Source: Kuschelorhynchus macadamiae (taxonomy: Eukaryota > Arthropoda > Insecta > Coleoptera > Curculionidae). From it: DNA of 64,000 nt. The position numbers and the translations under genes were made by a program. The notes below the pieces were generated by a model that saw nothing but the letters and a program-made list of their open reading frames with translations, did no database searches and was not told the DNA's origin. Positions 23,481 to 34,693 of this stretch are shown here, piece after piece (position 1 is the stretch's first letter; every line of letters starts with the position of its first letter). Location of the stretch: NCBI GenBank assembly GCA_030620095.1, contig JAUTXW010002480.1:62001-126000 (forward strand), read 5' to 3'.

Positions 23481-24410
23481 GAAGTGTTCCAGGGTGCAGA
23501 TTAAGAACTCTTAATGTTAAAAAAACAACTTGTGTTCGCTATTGCGTGACGATATGGTTAGAGCTTTTTTTTAAATTGATGGTTTTGGCAAAATTATTTC
23601 CCACTTTTTTTGTTGGGTGAAAATTTGTAGAAATGCCAGTGTCGTAACTACAAACTAAGGGGCCCCTCGTTTTCGATAAAGAATCCCTTATAAATACGCA
23701 CGACACGCTCGTACATAATTCAACTATAAATAGATGTCACACCAAAAAAAGGAGTTTATCCACTAAAAAGGTTTATGAGTTAGTTGCCATGGAAATTAAA
23801 ACGCTTAGTTCACCATTTATGTTTTACATATATTACTGTTATATATTGCACATCTTAAACCTTTTACTATCAAGTTAGACCTGGTTTAAAGTTGAACTCT
23901 TCAGTGAATATGGCTGCAAGTGTTTACGTAAGATACCCAAAAAAATGTAGCTGCCCATACTCTTTAAAGCGTGTCAACACGCAGTTGCGCTTTCATATTT
24001 TAACTTTACAACGTAAAAAAAATCGTGTTAACCAGATTTCATGCATTACAAATTAACAAATCTAGTCTAATCGTAAAAGCTCGTTGACCGACCTGATATT
24101 GTTATTTGCTTGTTGGACAAGGCTAAATCGGTAAACAGAATTGTGGGCCCCAGGTGGTCATTTTGCGGGAAGCGCGAGGGGTAGGGAACTAAATCGCAAC
24201 TAAATAGATCAACCAAGAATGCGAGATTGATGGAGAAAATGGAGCTTTAGCATTTGATCCGTACATAAATGGCATGGTGAAACAGGAAGTCTGATAACAA
24301 TTACAACATGTTATTTACATTTAAAGTAACAGAGTTATAATAATTTTTAAAAGGACACAAGATTTATAGGTTTGAGTAAAAGCACAATTTGAAAAAGTGG
24401 AAAAATTTCC
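23481..24410. other. non-coding, nothing recognised
   Basis: No coding or structural signal found. Confidence 0.5.
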
Positions 24411-24800
24411 TTTACCTGGAACTTCCCTCGGTATGAATCTTTCCTTTTATTAGGAATAGTGATTTCTTAAATATTTTACTAGGCCGTATTTTTTTTGCTG
24501 TCTTAGATGCATACCAAAATCTTACGAGTTCATTCTTATGTAGCACTTGATTTTTGTGCAAAATTTGAGATACTTTTAGTTTTTTAGTAATTATTTTTAT
24601 ATATAATAATATGATTTTTAATGTTTGATCAAAATTTAAAGTCAATCGGGCCAGTAGTTTTCAGGCATGCCACGAACTGACAGGCCGATAAACAGACCTA
24701 CAGACAGATCTCAAACGGAATTGATAAGACATATTTTTTGGCATCTAGAGACGCTAAAACGAGGACATATGTAAAATCCTGTGATTTTTTCACGATTACA
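24411..24800 (+). repeat. family A repeat
   Basis: Reference description of the family. It starts near a CCxGGAACTTCCctcg block and gaatctttccttttattagg. It continues through sub-units of about 150 bp of the pattern 'gccgccattttgt ... gaattcgtaccaaaattttaccagttcat ... aaaatttgaagtcaatcgg ... aagtagtttttt ... aacatttcactagg'. It ends in a cassette: 'gccgcgaac', a gacagaccgac repeat, 'ggaattgagaaaacatg', 'tttttcggcatctagg', 'tttttcacgattaca' and 'actttcctc'. No ORF survives in it. Transposition mechanism unknown; it may be satellite-like or a non-autonomous element. Confidence 0.8.
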
Positions 24801-25240
24801 TACATTTTATTTCACCACCACTTTGTCCGGCCTTTTTGAATTCGCACATGATTTTACTAGTTAATTTTTATACCATAATTAATTATTACGTAAAATTTGA
24901 AAACAATTCATTAAGTAGCTTTTCTGGTTCAATTTTTAAATAATTTATTATGTAAAAATATTAAAATTTTCACGGTTGATTTTCTATTCACTATTATGCT
25001 GTTTTGTTTCGTTATACTGGATTTCTAATAAAATCTTGCCAGGTCATACCTATATGATTCTTAATTTTTGATCCGAGTCAATCGGATTAGTAATTTTATA
25101 GCTATGCTGTGAAGAGACAGACAGAAAGACCGACGGAATTGAGAAAACATGTTTTTCGGCATCTAGGGACTCTCAAACGTAAAGATCTGAAAAAATCTCG
25201 GAGGGTGATTTTTCCACGATTACAATACTACCCTCTGCGA
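24801..25240 (+). repeat. family A repeat, adjoining copy
   Basis: Follows head to tail. Contains aatcggattagtaatttt, agacagacagaaagaccgac and ccacgattacaatactaccc. The ORF 25109-25384 arises from this cassette and is not a gene. Confidence 0.78.
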
Positions 25241-25729
25241 AGGAAGGAAAGCAAAAAAAGATGGACGTTTTGCCGTAACGATGGTTGGTATGGGATAGAT
25301 AAGAACCAATTCATTAGTTTTCTAGAAATATTTATTTTTTTGAATGAAAAACACCTAGAAGGTACCGTCACGGCTATATTTTAGTAACCAACTTAAAATA
25401 GTATTAAATATTAATTTAAAAATGTACAGTATTATTTAGACACTTAAAGGAACCATATCCCACTGAAAAAAAAGTTCACTGATTTTTCACAAAATGAACC
25501 TATATCGACTAAAATTATTTCGCTTTGTAGTCTCCACGTGGTCTCTTCGTGGAGACTATCACCACTATGCTATATGATATTATGACATTAAGATGTTTTT
25601 AGGTGTATTTATCTATTTGTTTTTAATTATTGAAGCTAACTAAAAATTGTTAATAGACTCATTTTATGAAAAATCGTGAACATATTTTTTCATAAATTTT
25701 TAATATAATATTTAATAGAATAATTTTTG

Positions 25730-26050
25730 TTATTTTCCTCGTTTGAAGGAAGTATTGTAATCGTAAAAAATCGCCCCTCTCCCCGAGACTTTTGCAAAAC
25801 TTTGCAATTTAATTTCAGTCAGTCTGTCGGTCTGTTGGTTTATCGATCTGTCCCTCCGTACGTAGCATAGTTCAAAAAATACATATCCGACTGACTTCAA
25901 ATTTTGGTCAAAAATCATAAGGGGATAAAAATGGTTAAATGGCAAAACAAAATGGCGGCCTCACAAAATGTAAAAACAATCATTATTTAGAAACTACTTA
26001 TCGGATGGACTTCTATGAAATTCACTTATAAGGAATAAAACCTTTTTATG
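25730..26050 (-). repeat. family A repeat
   Basis: Reverse orientation: ttcctcgtttgaaggaagta, then cagtctgtcggtctgttggt, then tggcggcctcacaaaatg. Confidence 0.8.
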
Positions 26051-26629
26051 GAGGAAAATGATAGAGGACGTAATATGTTTTTCATAGATTTAATAAATAA
26101 AGATATAAAAAATAAATAGTAAGTATAATAACAATAATAAATACACTAAAAAAAATTGAAATATGTTATAGTTTATAGGATTTGTACAAAATGATTACCA
26201 ATATTATATTCATATACAAGACTGTGAAATATGAACGCAGTGAAATTCTATACGAGTTAAGTTGTGTGTAAAGGTGATTTTAACGATTTTTTCACTCATT
26301 CCAGCCGGTTTTAGTACTTAATTTAAATTAAATCAAAATTATTAATAATTATTAATAATAAAGATAGAATTACTGAAAAGGGATTTTTAAATTACAAATT
26401 TCTTTCTATTTAAGACTTTTTTTTTATTACTTAAATGTTAATAGTTTCCGAGTTATTTGAAAAAAACCTTATTTATTAATAACTTTTGAAATTATTGTTT
26501 GTGTGGATTTGAAACTTTTGCACATTTTTCTTGATGTCATTCAGAATCCAATAAGCTCCTACTCATATTTATACCAACAGTAGCAAAAACTAATACCATT
26601 TAAAAAACTACTTTTTTTATGATAAATTG
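26051..26629. other. non-coding, AT-rich, nothing recognised
   Basis: TAA-rich low-complexity stretches near 26130 and 26340. No genes seen. Confidence 0.5.
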
Positions 26630-26890
26630 AGACATTCGTGTTTAACCGCATTTTGGTGTTAATATTAGAACCCTATTGAATGAAATTTTTCTAAATCGAT
26701 AAATTGGTCGACCGGTTACAATTCAACGGCCACTAAGATCCCTGCATTTGACGCCGCTGGATTATTTTCTTTGGGGATACTTGAAAGAATTTACTAGAAT
26801 GAGCCGCATAACACTGAAACTCTAAAATATAGAATTAGAATTGAGGTAAATATCCTATCAGCGGTTATAGACTTTTATGAGACAGTAACT
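26630..26890 (+). pseudogene. mariner-type transposase relic, C-terminal part
   Basis: One broken frame reads TPLDYFLWGYLKEF, the third catalytic Asp block of mariner/Tc1 transposases (xPLD-FxLWG). It closely resembles the relics at 38333 and 44525, so the three belong to one family. Several stops and frame changes. Confidence 0.65.
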
Positions 26891-28073
26891 CTGCGAATAA
26901 ATTACAATTTAAACTGTATTCTTAGTAAATGTTTTTATAATTCAAATAACAATAATAATAAGATCTTTTAAATTTTGAATTCTCCCTAGTTCCCAAACGT
27001 CTACCAACAACATTATGTGGTATTGTTTCAAACTTATATGATGAGAGCAATGAAATACGTAACAAAATAAAGCGACAGGGGAATTGTCCGAACTGGAAGT
27101 TTCCAACTTTGTTAAAAAGTTGGGGAAATGTACATTATCGACATTTTGTCGGCTCTTTGAGGGATTCAGTTTCATAGCTCGAGGCATAAACTGACTGTCA
27201 TAATGTCCTTTCCCGATAAGAAATGGAAAATATAAAAACGAATGCTGTCAAAGTTTGAGTAGTTATATAAACTTTGTTTTAGTTAGTTTAAAAGTTGGAC
27301 ATATCTTTAAGTAGTTCTCAACATATTTAGGTGATGCACTAGAATCCGTAAGCAAAGTTTATAAAGTATTGCTCTGAATAGAGGCGGTTCAGGTTCACAT
27401 GTCTGGCATTGTTAAAATTGGTTATCTTGATACGTTGCATATTTTAACACGTCTCTCCTCTGGCAATCTTCCGCAGCAGAGATGCCATGTTCTGAATATA
27501 ACTAAGATTAAACATAACGTACATTTTTACTTGTTGGAACATGACTCTCTGGCCATAATTATCCTGCGGAGATGCCAGGATCTGATGTTGGGTAATTAAT
27601 TTGATCGAAACGTTGTTTTATATTTATGTATTGTTTCCCTGCTTTTTAAGTTTATTTTGCTCGAGGATCCCGAGTTGATCTGTTGATAATTAGGGTAGTA
27701 GTCGGTTCACTGGTTCACTAGACAATCTTAGAATTTTGTTCTCATCATTTAAAGAATGTTGTTTTAACTCATTAGGTAAAACCCAAGTTTGATTGCTTGG
27801 TACAGAAGTGTTCGATAAATTAATAAGAGTATTTTCATATCTTGGTATGTTCCTTGGTTGTGATATGTTCACTATATATATCTGTTCACCACTATATACA
27901 TTAGTAAAATTGTAGCAGGAGAGTTCGTTACAAAAAACTGCAGAAATTTTTTAATGGTTCATATTTTAATATATGTAGAATTAAAGGCGTATTATACGAG
28001 TCAGCACCCACCCACTTGCAAGGTTGGATAGTGGGGGGGGGGAGGGGGGGTGCGCTTTGAAGTATATGCTGAT
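26891..28073. other. non-coding, nothing firm, G-run near the end
   Basis: Short unrecognised ORFs (for example 26942-27187 minus and 27399-27599 plus). A run of G interrupted by one A occupies 28033-28050. Confidence 0.45.
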
Positions 28074-28210
28074 CAGTGATGCGCAAATACCGGGTATATT
28101 GTTCAGTATTTCTTAATAAATATATACATTACACCTTTTGGGTATATACTAAGTTTATACCCAAATTTTATTTACCTACCCGTTGGATATATACCCACCG
28201 CCCATCACTG
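28074..28210. mobile_element. 137-bp hAT-like MITE
   Basis: The ends CAGTGATGCGC... and ...GCCCATCACTG are inverted repeats, extended by CCGGGTATAT against ATATACCCACC. The flanking 8-mers ATGCTGAT and AAGCTTAT agree at 6 of 8 positions, consistent with an aged hAT target duplication. The interior contains further GGGTATATA/TATACCC motifs in both orientations. Confidence 0.6.
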
Positions 28211-28412
28211 AAGCTTATAGCTAAAAACTATTGGGTTTGTTTTCTAATCGGGCATTGATCTCTCTGAATTTTGGTTTTTCCTTTCTTCGATAGATGGTGA
28301 TAATGGCATAAACTATGTCTCAGGAACGATGCCTACGATAGGAGCCAAACTTTTTACTTCTTTTCCTCTTAAAAGGGAAGGAATTAGATTAATTTCAAAT
28401 TTTGTGCAATAG

Positions 28413-28690
28413 AGATGAACTGGTAAGTTTGTGGTACGAATTCAAAATGGCGGAAAAATATAATTTAAAAAAAATCGACGTAAAAAATATCCTTCAACTC
28501 ACTAAAGTAAAAAGTTTGCAGAAAAATTAAATCTGATATAGGAATAAACTGGTACGAATTCAACGTGACGTAACAAAATGGCTGTCTGCATCAAAGTTAA
28601 AACTACTTATTGATTTTATTTTAAATTATGCCCAAAAATCATGTAGGACATAGGAAATTTACCTGAAACTTTTATTTCACAATTCTAACT
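28413..28690 (-). repeat. family A repeat, interior sub-units only
   Basis: gaactggtaagtttgtggta, cgaattcaaaatggcgg and tgacgtaacaaaatggctg in reverse orientation. The terminal cassette is missing. Confidence 0.65.
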
Positions 28691-29750
28691 TTGGTCAGAG
28701 AGTTTAATGAGTGTATAGTAAAGGACAAAATCTTTTGCCAATGTAAATCCGGTAAGTGTTAATTCTTATAACTAAATAAAACGTAAGGATCGATTAATTC
28801 CCTTTTTGAAAAGTTCGTTTTAGACCGGTCTAAGGTTGCACTGGATTTGTTCATAATGTTAATGTTACTTATTTTCTCCCTCAGAAGTGTTCAAAAATAT
28901 TATTTAATGGAACTTTGAAATATATATATTGAAAAAATGTCACTTTAGGAGTCGTTCAATTTAATCGAGAAAAAAGACCGTCAAATTTTTGTATGCTATA
29001 GGTAGAATTTTTTTAATATGTTTATTTTTTTGGTTGAGCGCCAACGGACTAACTTTCCGAGATTAATTACGTATATAAATAAGTTTAATTTTTTATTATT
29101 TTGTATTATTATACAACTGAAAAATACTTTTTTGATAAACGTAATGTATTTTTGGGCTTATATACATATGTTGTATATATTCGTTTAACGAGAAAGAGAG
29201 GCAGATTGCAGAATTATTATACGTAGTTTTTTCCTGGCTTGTAATAATATTTACCCTATTTGCTTGATTCTTCCTAATATGAGGAATAGATAAAATAAGT
29301 CCAATATTTAATGATGTTATAGGATCTACGGAGAAACATGCCTAACGTAGGTATGCTTTATCAATCTTCTTTTAAAATTTCTTTTTCTATACTTAGCTAG
29401 TTCAGGGCAATTTTTATTTTTGTTACTGTTTGATTTAAAATATTTTATCCAGAAAGCACAAAATTTTTTTTCTTGCCACAGATAACTTTCATGGGCGGGG
29501 GTATAATAAAATTAACCCCGTTGTAAATCTGGGCTTGTATTGTTTTGTTTCCTTATGTTACTCAATCTTAACGTTAAGAGGTATGCGAACATTTTTGCGG
29601 AAAATAATTTTGCTGTAAAAAACTCAATAAGCAAAAAGATTTCTATAAAGTATTTATATAATTAAAATTTTAAAATCAAACATACTACAAAATTAAGGAC
29701 TATTAAAAGGTAAGGGTTAGTTATAAACAAATAGCAAATTTCGAGTGAAT
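28691..29750. other. non-coding, nothing recognised
   Basis: AT-rich region upstream of the tRNA gene. No coding signal. Confidence 0.5.
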
Positions 29751-29822
29751 GACTCCGTGGCGCAACGGTAGCGCGTCTGACTCCAGATCAGAAGGTTGCG
29801 TGTTCAAATCACGTCGGGGTCA
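29751..29822 (+). tRNA. tRNA-Trp (anticodon CCA)
   Basis: 72 nt. The acceptor arms GACTCCG and CGGGGTC pair with one G-T wobble; the discriminator base is A. The anticodon arm is TCTGA-CTCCAGA-TCAGA with CCA at 29783-29785. The A box lies in TGGCGCAACGGTAGCGCG and the B box is GTTCAAATC. There is no intron and no encoded CCA tail, as expected for a nuclear eukaryotic gene. A TTTTTT terminator begins at about 29826. The complete fold suggests it is functional. Confidence 0.95.
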
Positions 29823-29824
29823 AA

Positions 29825-29831
29825 TATTTTT
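29825..29831 (+). terminator. pol III terminator of tRNA-Trp
   Basis: A run of T a few bases downstream of the mature 3' end. Confidence 0.75.
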
Positions 29832-30112
29832 TAGAAATGTTTTGCATCTTTCGCGAGAAATAAAAACATAAGATAATATAAATAAATCGTAGAATTTTAT
29901 AATGATATTTTTACATATATAACAATATGTAATGTAACAAATATGTTATCTGGTTTTTCTTTTTTTAGTTCGCTGATCGGGTCTAAGAAGTGGGGTTTTT
30001 TATTTATTTTTCATAATCAACCATCAAAATTTGATTTTGGCAGTTTTAGCAAATAGGGCTGCACAATTTTTAATTAACAAGTTCTGAGTTTTGATTTTTA
30101 CTTTCGTCGAAA

Positions 30113-30205
30113 AAGAGAAGATTATAATCATGAAAAAATCACCCTCCCAAGTTTTTACAGATCTCTAGGTTTTAGCGTTACTATATATGCCAAAAATAAT
30201 ATACT
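30113..30205 (-). repeat. family A repeat, terminal cassette only
   Basis: gattataatcatgaaaaaat, then caccctcccaagtttttacagatct: the 3' cassette in reverse orientation. Confidence 0.6.
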
Positions 30206-30559
30206 CATAACATACCGAGTAGGGAAGTGTTTCATTACTGTCGGGAGATTAATTGAATCTCCAGACAGTAATGACAATTCCCTCTGAGATTTGTATACTA
30301 TTTTGTTTACCATATAGCCATACAATTAATCAAGAAGTAGGTACAATATTTTACTTTAAAAATAAAAATGTAGTAAAATTACCAAAATTTGTTATTTTCT
30401 GTGCTGACGTTTTCATATATGTTGTCACCGGTATCAGGGGCGCGTTCACGGCGAGTGGTTGCCATGGCGCAAATCTTCAGAACCAGTAAAACGTAAACTA
30501 ATTTTGGCAATTTTGAATTTGTGTCATAAAAAAAGCCAACCTGTTGCCATAAAGTCATG

Positions 30560-31090
30560 ATAATGAAGACTATCTTAACATTGGTTCTCCACCAGAACCT
30601 AAAGAAGCTGCAGAAAAAGCAGAAACAAATTTACTTCCAGAGAAAATTAGGGAACAGAGTAGAGTTACAGAGATTTCATCTTCGATAACTCTACACAAAT
30701 TGGATAGAAATTGTGAAATAATTTATCCAGGTGCGTAAAGATATTGAAAATGAGAAACCTTCGGTTCAATAATAATATATCGATCAGAAAAAGCTCGAAA
30801 TCAATCAACCCTTTGGGTACAATTCTATATTTACATTTTCGTACAAAATTGTAAGCTTTTTAAAATTTCCAATTGCGGAAACGTGAAACGTATACAGGCC
30901 ATGCTTACAAAACAGTGAATTGTGACTAAGTTGCTCATTAATAGCAGAGGAAATATTTTACAGCTGAAGCGCCTAAGGGAGTGGAACACCAGTGAAGTTG
31001 CTGAAGATTACGTGGATGCATCTGTAGTCAACCAAACTAAAACCGCAAATATGATATCTTCAACGACTTTGCCATCGTCCTAATGTAGCA
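30560..31090 (+). pseudogene. tyrosine-recombinase (Crypton-like) transposon relic
   Basis: The first block reads PPEPKEAAEKAETNLLPEKI, like the N-terminus of insect tyrosine-recombinase transposon proteins (acidic lead, then NLLP-K-R). After a gap with stops, a later block reads LREWNTSEVAEDYVDASV followed by N-x-T-K-x-A, like the C-terminal 'WKSSxVAExYIxxS' motif with the nucleophilic Tyr. The central catalytic region is lost. It could be another relic; the match is by motif only. Confidence 0.45.
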
Positions 31091-31314
31091 ATTCAAACTT
31101 CCTACCTTCTCTTGTTGACATTAGGGGACCTGACACTGATCAAGAATTAACTTTTTCCTGCAGTATTTAAAAAATATCATAAATGACGATAGAACACCAT
31201 TTTCAGTGTAGAATGTACTAATATTTCTATCAGATTTCATATAGGTTAAAAGCAGGGATAAATTTAAAAATTTTGTTTGGAAATATAATTCACATCACAT
31301 GTTTAGCGTATGGT

Positions 31315-31790
31315 CTTAAGAGCGAATGGTCTTAAGAGAGTAGCAGTGCAAGTCTACAAAGAGCGTCTATCAAGAGTCCTTTTACCATTACAACCTATAG
31401 TTACTAGATAAAAGAAATAAAAAGTAATATAATATCCTAAGAACTTTCTGACAGCTCTCAGAGTGTCATCAAATTCCAGGAATACTGAAGAACATTATAT
31501 ACTCTCCCGCAACAGTTTCGTTCAACTAGCACTTCTGAAGCTAGAAGAAAGGTCTAAGTCTCTAGTAGAATATGTTAAAAATAAGTGTCTGAAAATTTAA
31601 AAAAATGAGGATTTCCAACAACTTTAAGTTCTTTAAGAAAAATTTATGAGGGAAATAGTACCTGAAAACGATATACCTCTGCATTTGCCATATACTTTAT
31701 TTGTTATATAAAAATATTGTCCAATAACCATTGTTGCTGTAGAACGCAGCAGTATCTTTTCTCTGTTAAAAATGGATTTAATAATTTGAC
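31315..31790 (+). pseudogene. hAT transposase relic, C-terminal half
   Basis: Broken frames give GLKRVAVQVYKERLSRVLLP, then LALLKLEERSKSLVEYVKNK, and finally KYCPITIVAVERSS followed by a hydrophobic stretch. This matches the hAT dimerisation signature ('PITSVxxERSFS'). Many stops. Confidence 0.5.
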
Positions 31791-31799
31791 TCTATGTTT

Positions 31800-31900
31800 T
31801 TTATGTATGTACGTACGATGGTTGGACCAATTTGGATAAAATTTTCAGAACATATCCAGCATCTTACCGGAGAGTGGTGAACTATTCCTGACTGAATGGT
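31800..31900 (+). repeat. family B repeat fragment
   Basis: ttatgtatgtacgtacgatg, then accaatttggataaaatttt: interior of the family described at 53105. Confidence 0.4.
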
Positions 31901-32185
31901 GTGCAAATTAATTTAGGAAAATCTTACATATGTGGTGGACCCAACGGCTATTTATTAAACTAGAGTTTTACAATAAAACCCGTACAATAGAACTAAAAAG
32001 GATGATGTATGCATTTTTCTATAAAAATATAAATTTAGATAAAAGAACTCATTAAAAAGTAGTAAATAATATTTTATTTTTTATTTTAATATATTTATTA
32101 AAATCTTGTATAGAACCCCTGGAATGTAGATTTGAGGATAGTAATTTTACAAGCAGATGCGAAGAGATGTTCAGATCTCCATATA

Positions 32186-32665
32186 CAGTGTGTCCCGGAT
32201 TCGCTTCTTTATATAGGGATCTCGGCTCCTATTATACCTACAGCAAAGGTTAAATGGGAAAAGTTTTAGAGGAAACTTATTGCATTCGATATCTAGCTTG
32301 AGATTTACGATCGATCAATAAGTTTGGGAAATATCGGCGAAAAACCGAAAATGGCTGATTTCGTTTTTCGCAAGTATATCCAGAACGGTAAATTTGGCAG
32401 CTGTCAAAATATGACATTATTAAGACACATTTTTAAGACAAATAAGATGGCGTATACGACAAGTCTTCATTGTTTTTTGTTAACCCGTAACCCGCCTCAA
32501 CTTTCATTTTTCTTATGACCGCCATATTGGATTTTTCGATTTTTGGAAAGAGCCTAAAATTTCCAGTCCAGTGATATATCACAAGTGTATTAAAGATTTT
32601 AGTGGCATCAAAATATCACACTTCGTAAATTAGGCTTCAATGTTTTTAAAGGAGGCCATAATATA
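32186..32665 (+). repeat. left long terminal inverted repeat
   Basis: Contains gagccgaga-complementary text, cattcgatatctagcttgag, gctgtcaaaatatgacatta and the end ggaggccataata. Its reverse complement is readable at 34189-34693 with substitutions. Confidence 0.88.
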
Positions 32666-32796
32666 TTTGTCACAATATTAGGTTAATAAGTAAGTAATGT
32701 ATTGAACGCATTGAATTTTCAATACAACATGAACGTAAATAACGACTTAAAAAATCTAAATGAGCTTTAACTACTTTGTAAGCGGGTAACATTAAT

Positions 32797-34005
32797 TTAC
32801 GAACCTGCAAAATGACATCCATTTGCATCGGGACATTTTTGACAATTGGTGACTGTTTTTCGTACAACCCTGGTAAGTGTATTTCGTTTAATATTTCTAA
32901 ATGTGTCCAGAACTCTTTGTCTCACGATTTCTATGATCACGGGGGGATCAAATTCATACATTTCATTCTTCGTGTGACCCCAGAGGTAGAAATCCAAGGG
33001 CAACAGAAATCCAAGGGCAATAGGTCATTTAAAGAAATTATTCTTTCGTCAAACTGGAAGTTCTGACTTGAATGGTATTGTAAGCCGGACATCAGTCTTG
33101 TTGAAACCAAGTTCTTCTTAATCCATCTTCCGTTAGAATAGCTTGTAAGGCTGGTAGAACCTGGTTTCGCAAAAGCTCTAGGTACCAGAAATTTTAGATA
33201 AAGTGTTAATAAATGTATAGAACCCAATTCTATTTTTATAGGTTCTTCAAAACTACAATAGAAAATGATTGAATAAAAATGTAATACAATATCAAAAAAG
33301 TAAGTTGACTGACTAGAGTAGAACGTTTTACTTTTTTTATTAGATCATACTCTTTTAGTATCATTAAAGAACTAAGTGAAAAAAAAAAGATTATTATTTG
33401 ACCATCATTTGATGCCTATTTAAAAAAGATTGGTTAGATTAACTTATCAATGATCCCACACCAAATGTTACTTCCAAATCTGATCTGTAGACGTCTCTCT
33501 GCCACTTCGTGAGGATTTTGCACAGTCCAGTGATGACGGTTGTGCCTATTAAAGACTCCACAATTCGTGAACCTGCTCTCATCGGACCACAAGACATGAT
33601 TTACAAAATCAGGAATTTCATTACATCTCCTAGTATACCACTCACAGAACTGTAGTCGTCTTGGAAAATCATTTTCCTTAAGTCCTTGTACTATTAAGAG
33701 TTTGTATGGATGGTACTTATTCTTTTTTAAAACTCTCTGTACCGTTGATTTTGGCACATTAGTTCTACAGTTCTTACCGATGCACTAGGGTTTTCGTTGA
33801 TAGCTTGTAAAATGTTTCTGTCTCGATTTTCATTGTTATTATTGTATCCGCTTCTAGGTTGTTCGAAGGCACCATGGTCAATTAAATTAACTACGGTTTT
33901 CCTGAATTGGGTTTTATGAGGCTGCCGTCGTTCGGGGTACATCTTCAAATACCTTGCTGAAGTAACGTCGGCGTTCCTGTATGATTGAAAGTACAGAGCT
34001 AACAT
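32797..34005 (-). pseudogene. mariner-like transposase with DUF4817-type helix-turn-helix N-terminus
   Basis: From the 5' end (34005): LALYFQSYRNADVTSARYLK and PERRQPHKTQFRKTV, the helix-turn-helix domain. A one-base frame change near 33760 leads to PKSTVQRVLKKNKYHPYK. VLWSDESRF (first Asp) and FNRHNRHHWTVQNPHEV follow. The frame closes near 33434 and is interrupted by unrelated AT-rich sequence. It resumes around 33220 with the second catalytic block (FQQD) in shifting frames and ends with PLDFYLWGHTKNEMYEFDPP (third Asp) to about 32797. At least three frame breaks. Confidence 0.88.
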
Positions 34006-34188
34006 GTCAACCTTTTTTGTTCATTTGAATACGGAATGCCGGCCATTTTCTATAGGTTTTGACAATTTATGTGTCAGATTTATGATTTTATTGGAATAAA
34101 AGCGTACCTACTACTTATTAAAAGACAGCTTTAATACTTTCAACTATTTAACTTAACGTCAAAGTGAAAATAGAATTTTGTTAAAGAT

Positions 34189-34693
34189 AAATTATGGCCT
34201 CCTTAGAACAGCATTGAGAGCTAACATTACTTTAAATCATGGCCTTCTTAACCTAACTTTACGAAGTGTAATATTTTGATGATACTAAAATCTTTAATGC
34301 ACTTGTGAGATATCACTAGACTGGAAATTTTAGGCTCTTTCCAAAAATCGAAAAATCCAATATGGCGGCCATAAGAAAAATGATAGTTGAGGCGGGTTAC
34401 GGGTTAACAAAAAACAATGAAGGCTTGTCGTATACGCCATCTTATTTGTCTTAAAAATGTGTCCCAATAATGACACATTTTGACAGCTGTCACATTCACC
34501 GTTCTGGATATACTGGCCAAAAACGAAACCGGCTATTTTCGGTTTTTCCCCGATATTTCCAAAAACAATTGATAGATCGTAAATCTGAAGCCGGATATCG
34601 AATGCAATAAGTTTCCTCTAAAACTTTGCCCATTTAACCCTTGCTGTAGGTATAATAGGAGCCGAGATCCCTGTATAGAGAAGCGAATCTGGA
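34189..34693 (-). repeat. right long terminal inverted repeat
   Basis: Inverted copy of the left arm. It carries an extra stretch of about 45 bp near its inner end (attgagagctaacattactt...atggccttcttaac) that looks like a partial internal duplication. Confidence 0.86.

Larger units (their letters stand above)
32186..34693 (-). mobile_element. mariner-like (DDxD) transposon with about 480-bp terminal inverted repeats
   Basis: The left end begins CAGTGTGTCCCGGATTCGCT after a TA. About 480 bp of this arm is repeated in inverted form at 34189-34693. Between the arms lies a minus-strand transposase pseudogene. The outermost ~12 bases of the right end are lost or diverged (the arm stops at AGCGAATCTGG). 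Arms of this length are unusual for mariner-type elements. Confidence 0.88.

Noticed and set aside
25109..25384. 91-codon ORF starting MKRQTERPTEL
   Set aside because: Its N-terminal part is a translation of the family A terminal cassette (gacagacagaaagaccgac...), not a gene.
28033..28050. G-quadruplex regulatory element
   Set aside because: A near-pure G run beside a MITE; with no gene nearby I treat it as low-complexity sequence. The G runs at 5713-5722 and about 20442 are treated the same way.
33434..34005. Two separate small genes
   Set aside because: They are consecutive parts of one transposase separated by a one-base frame change.
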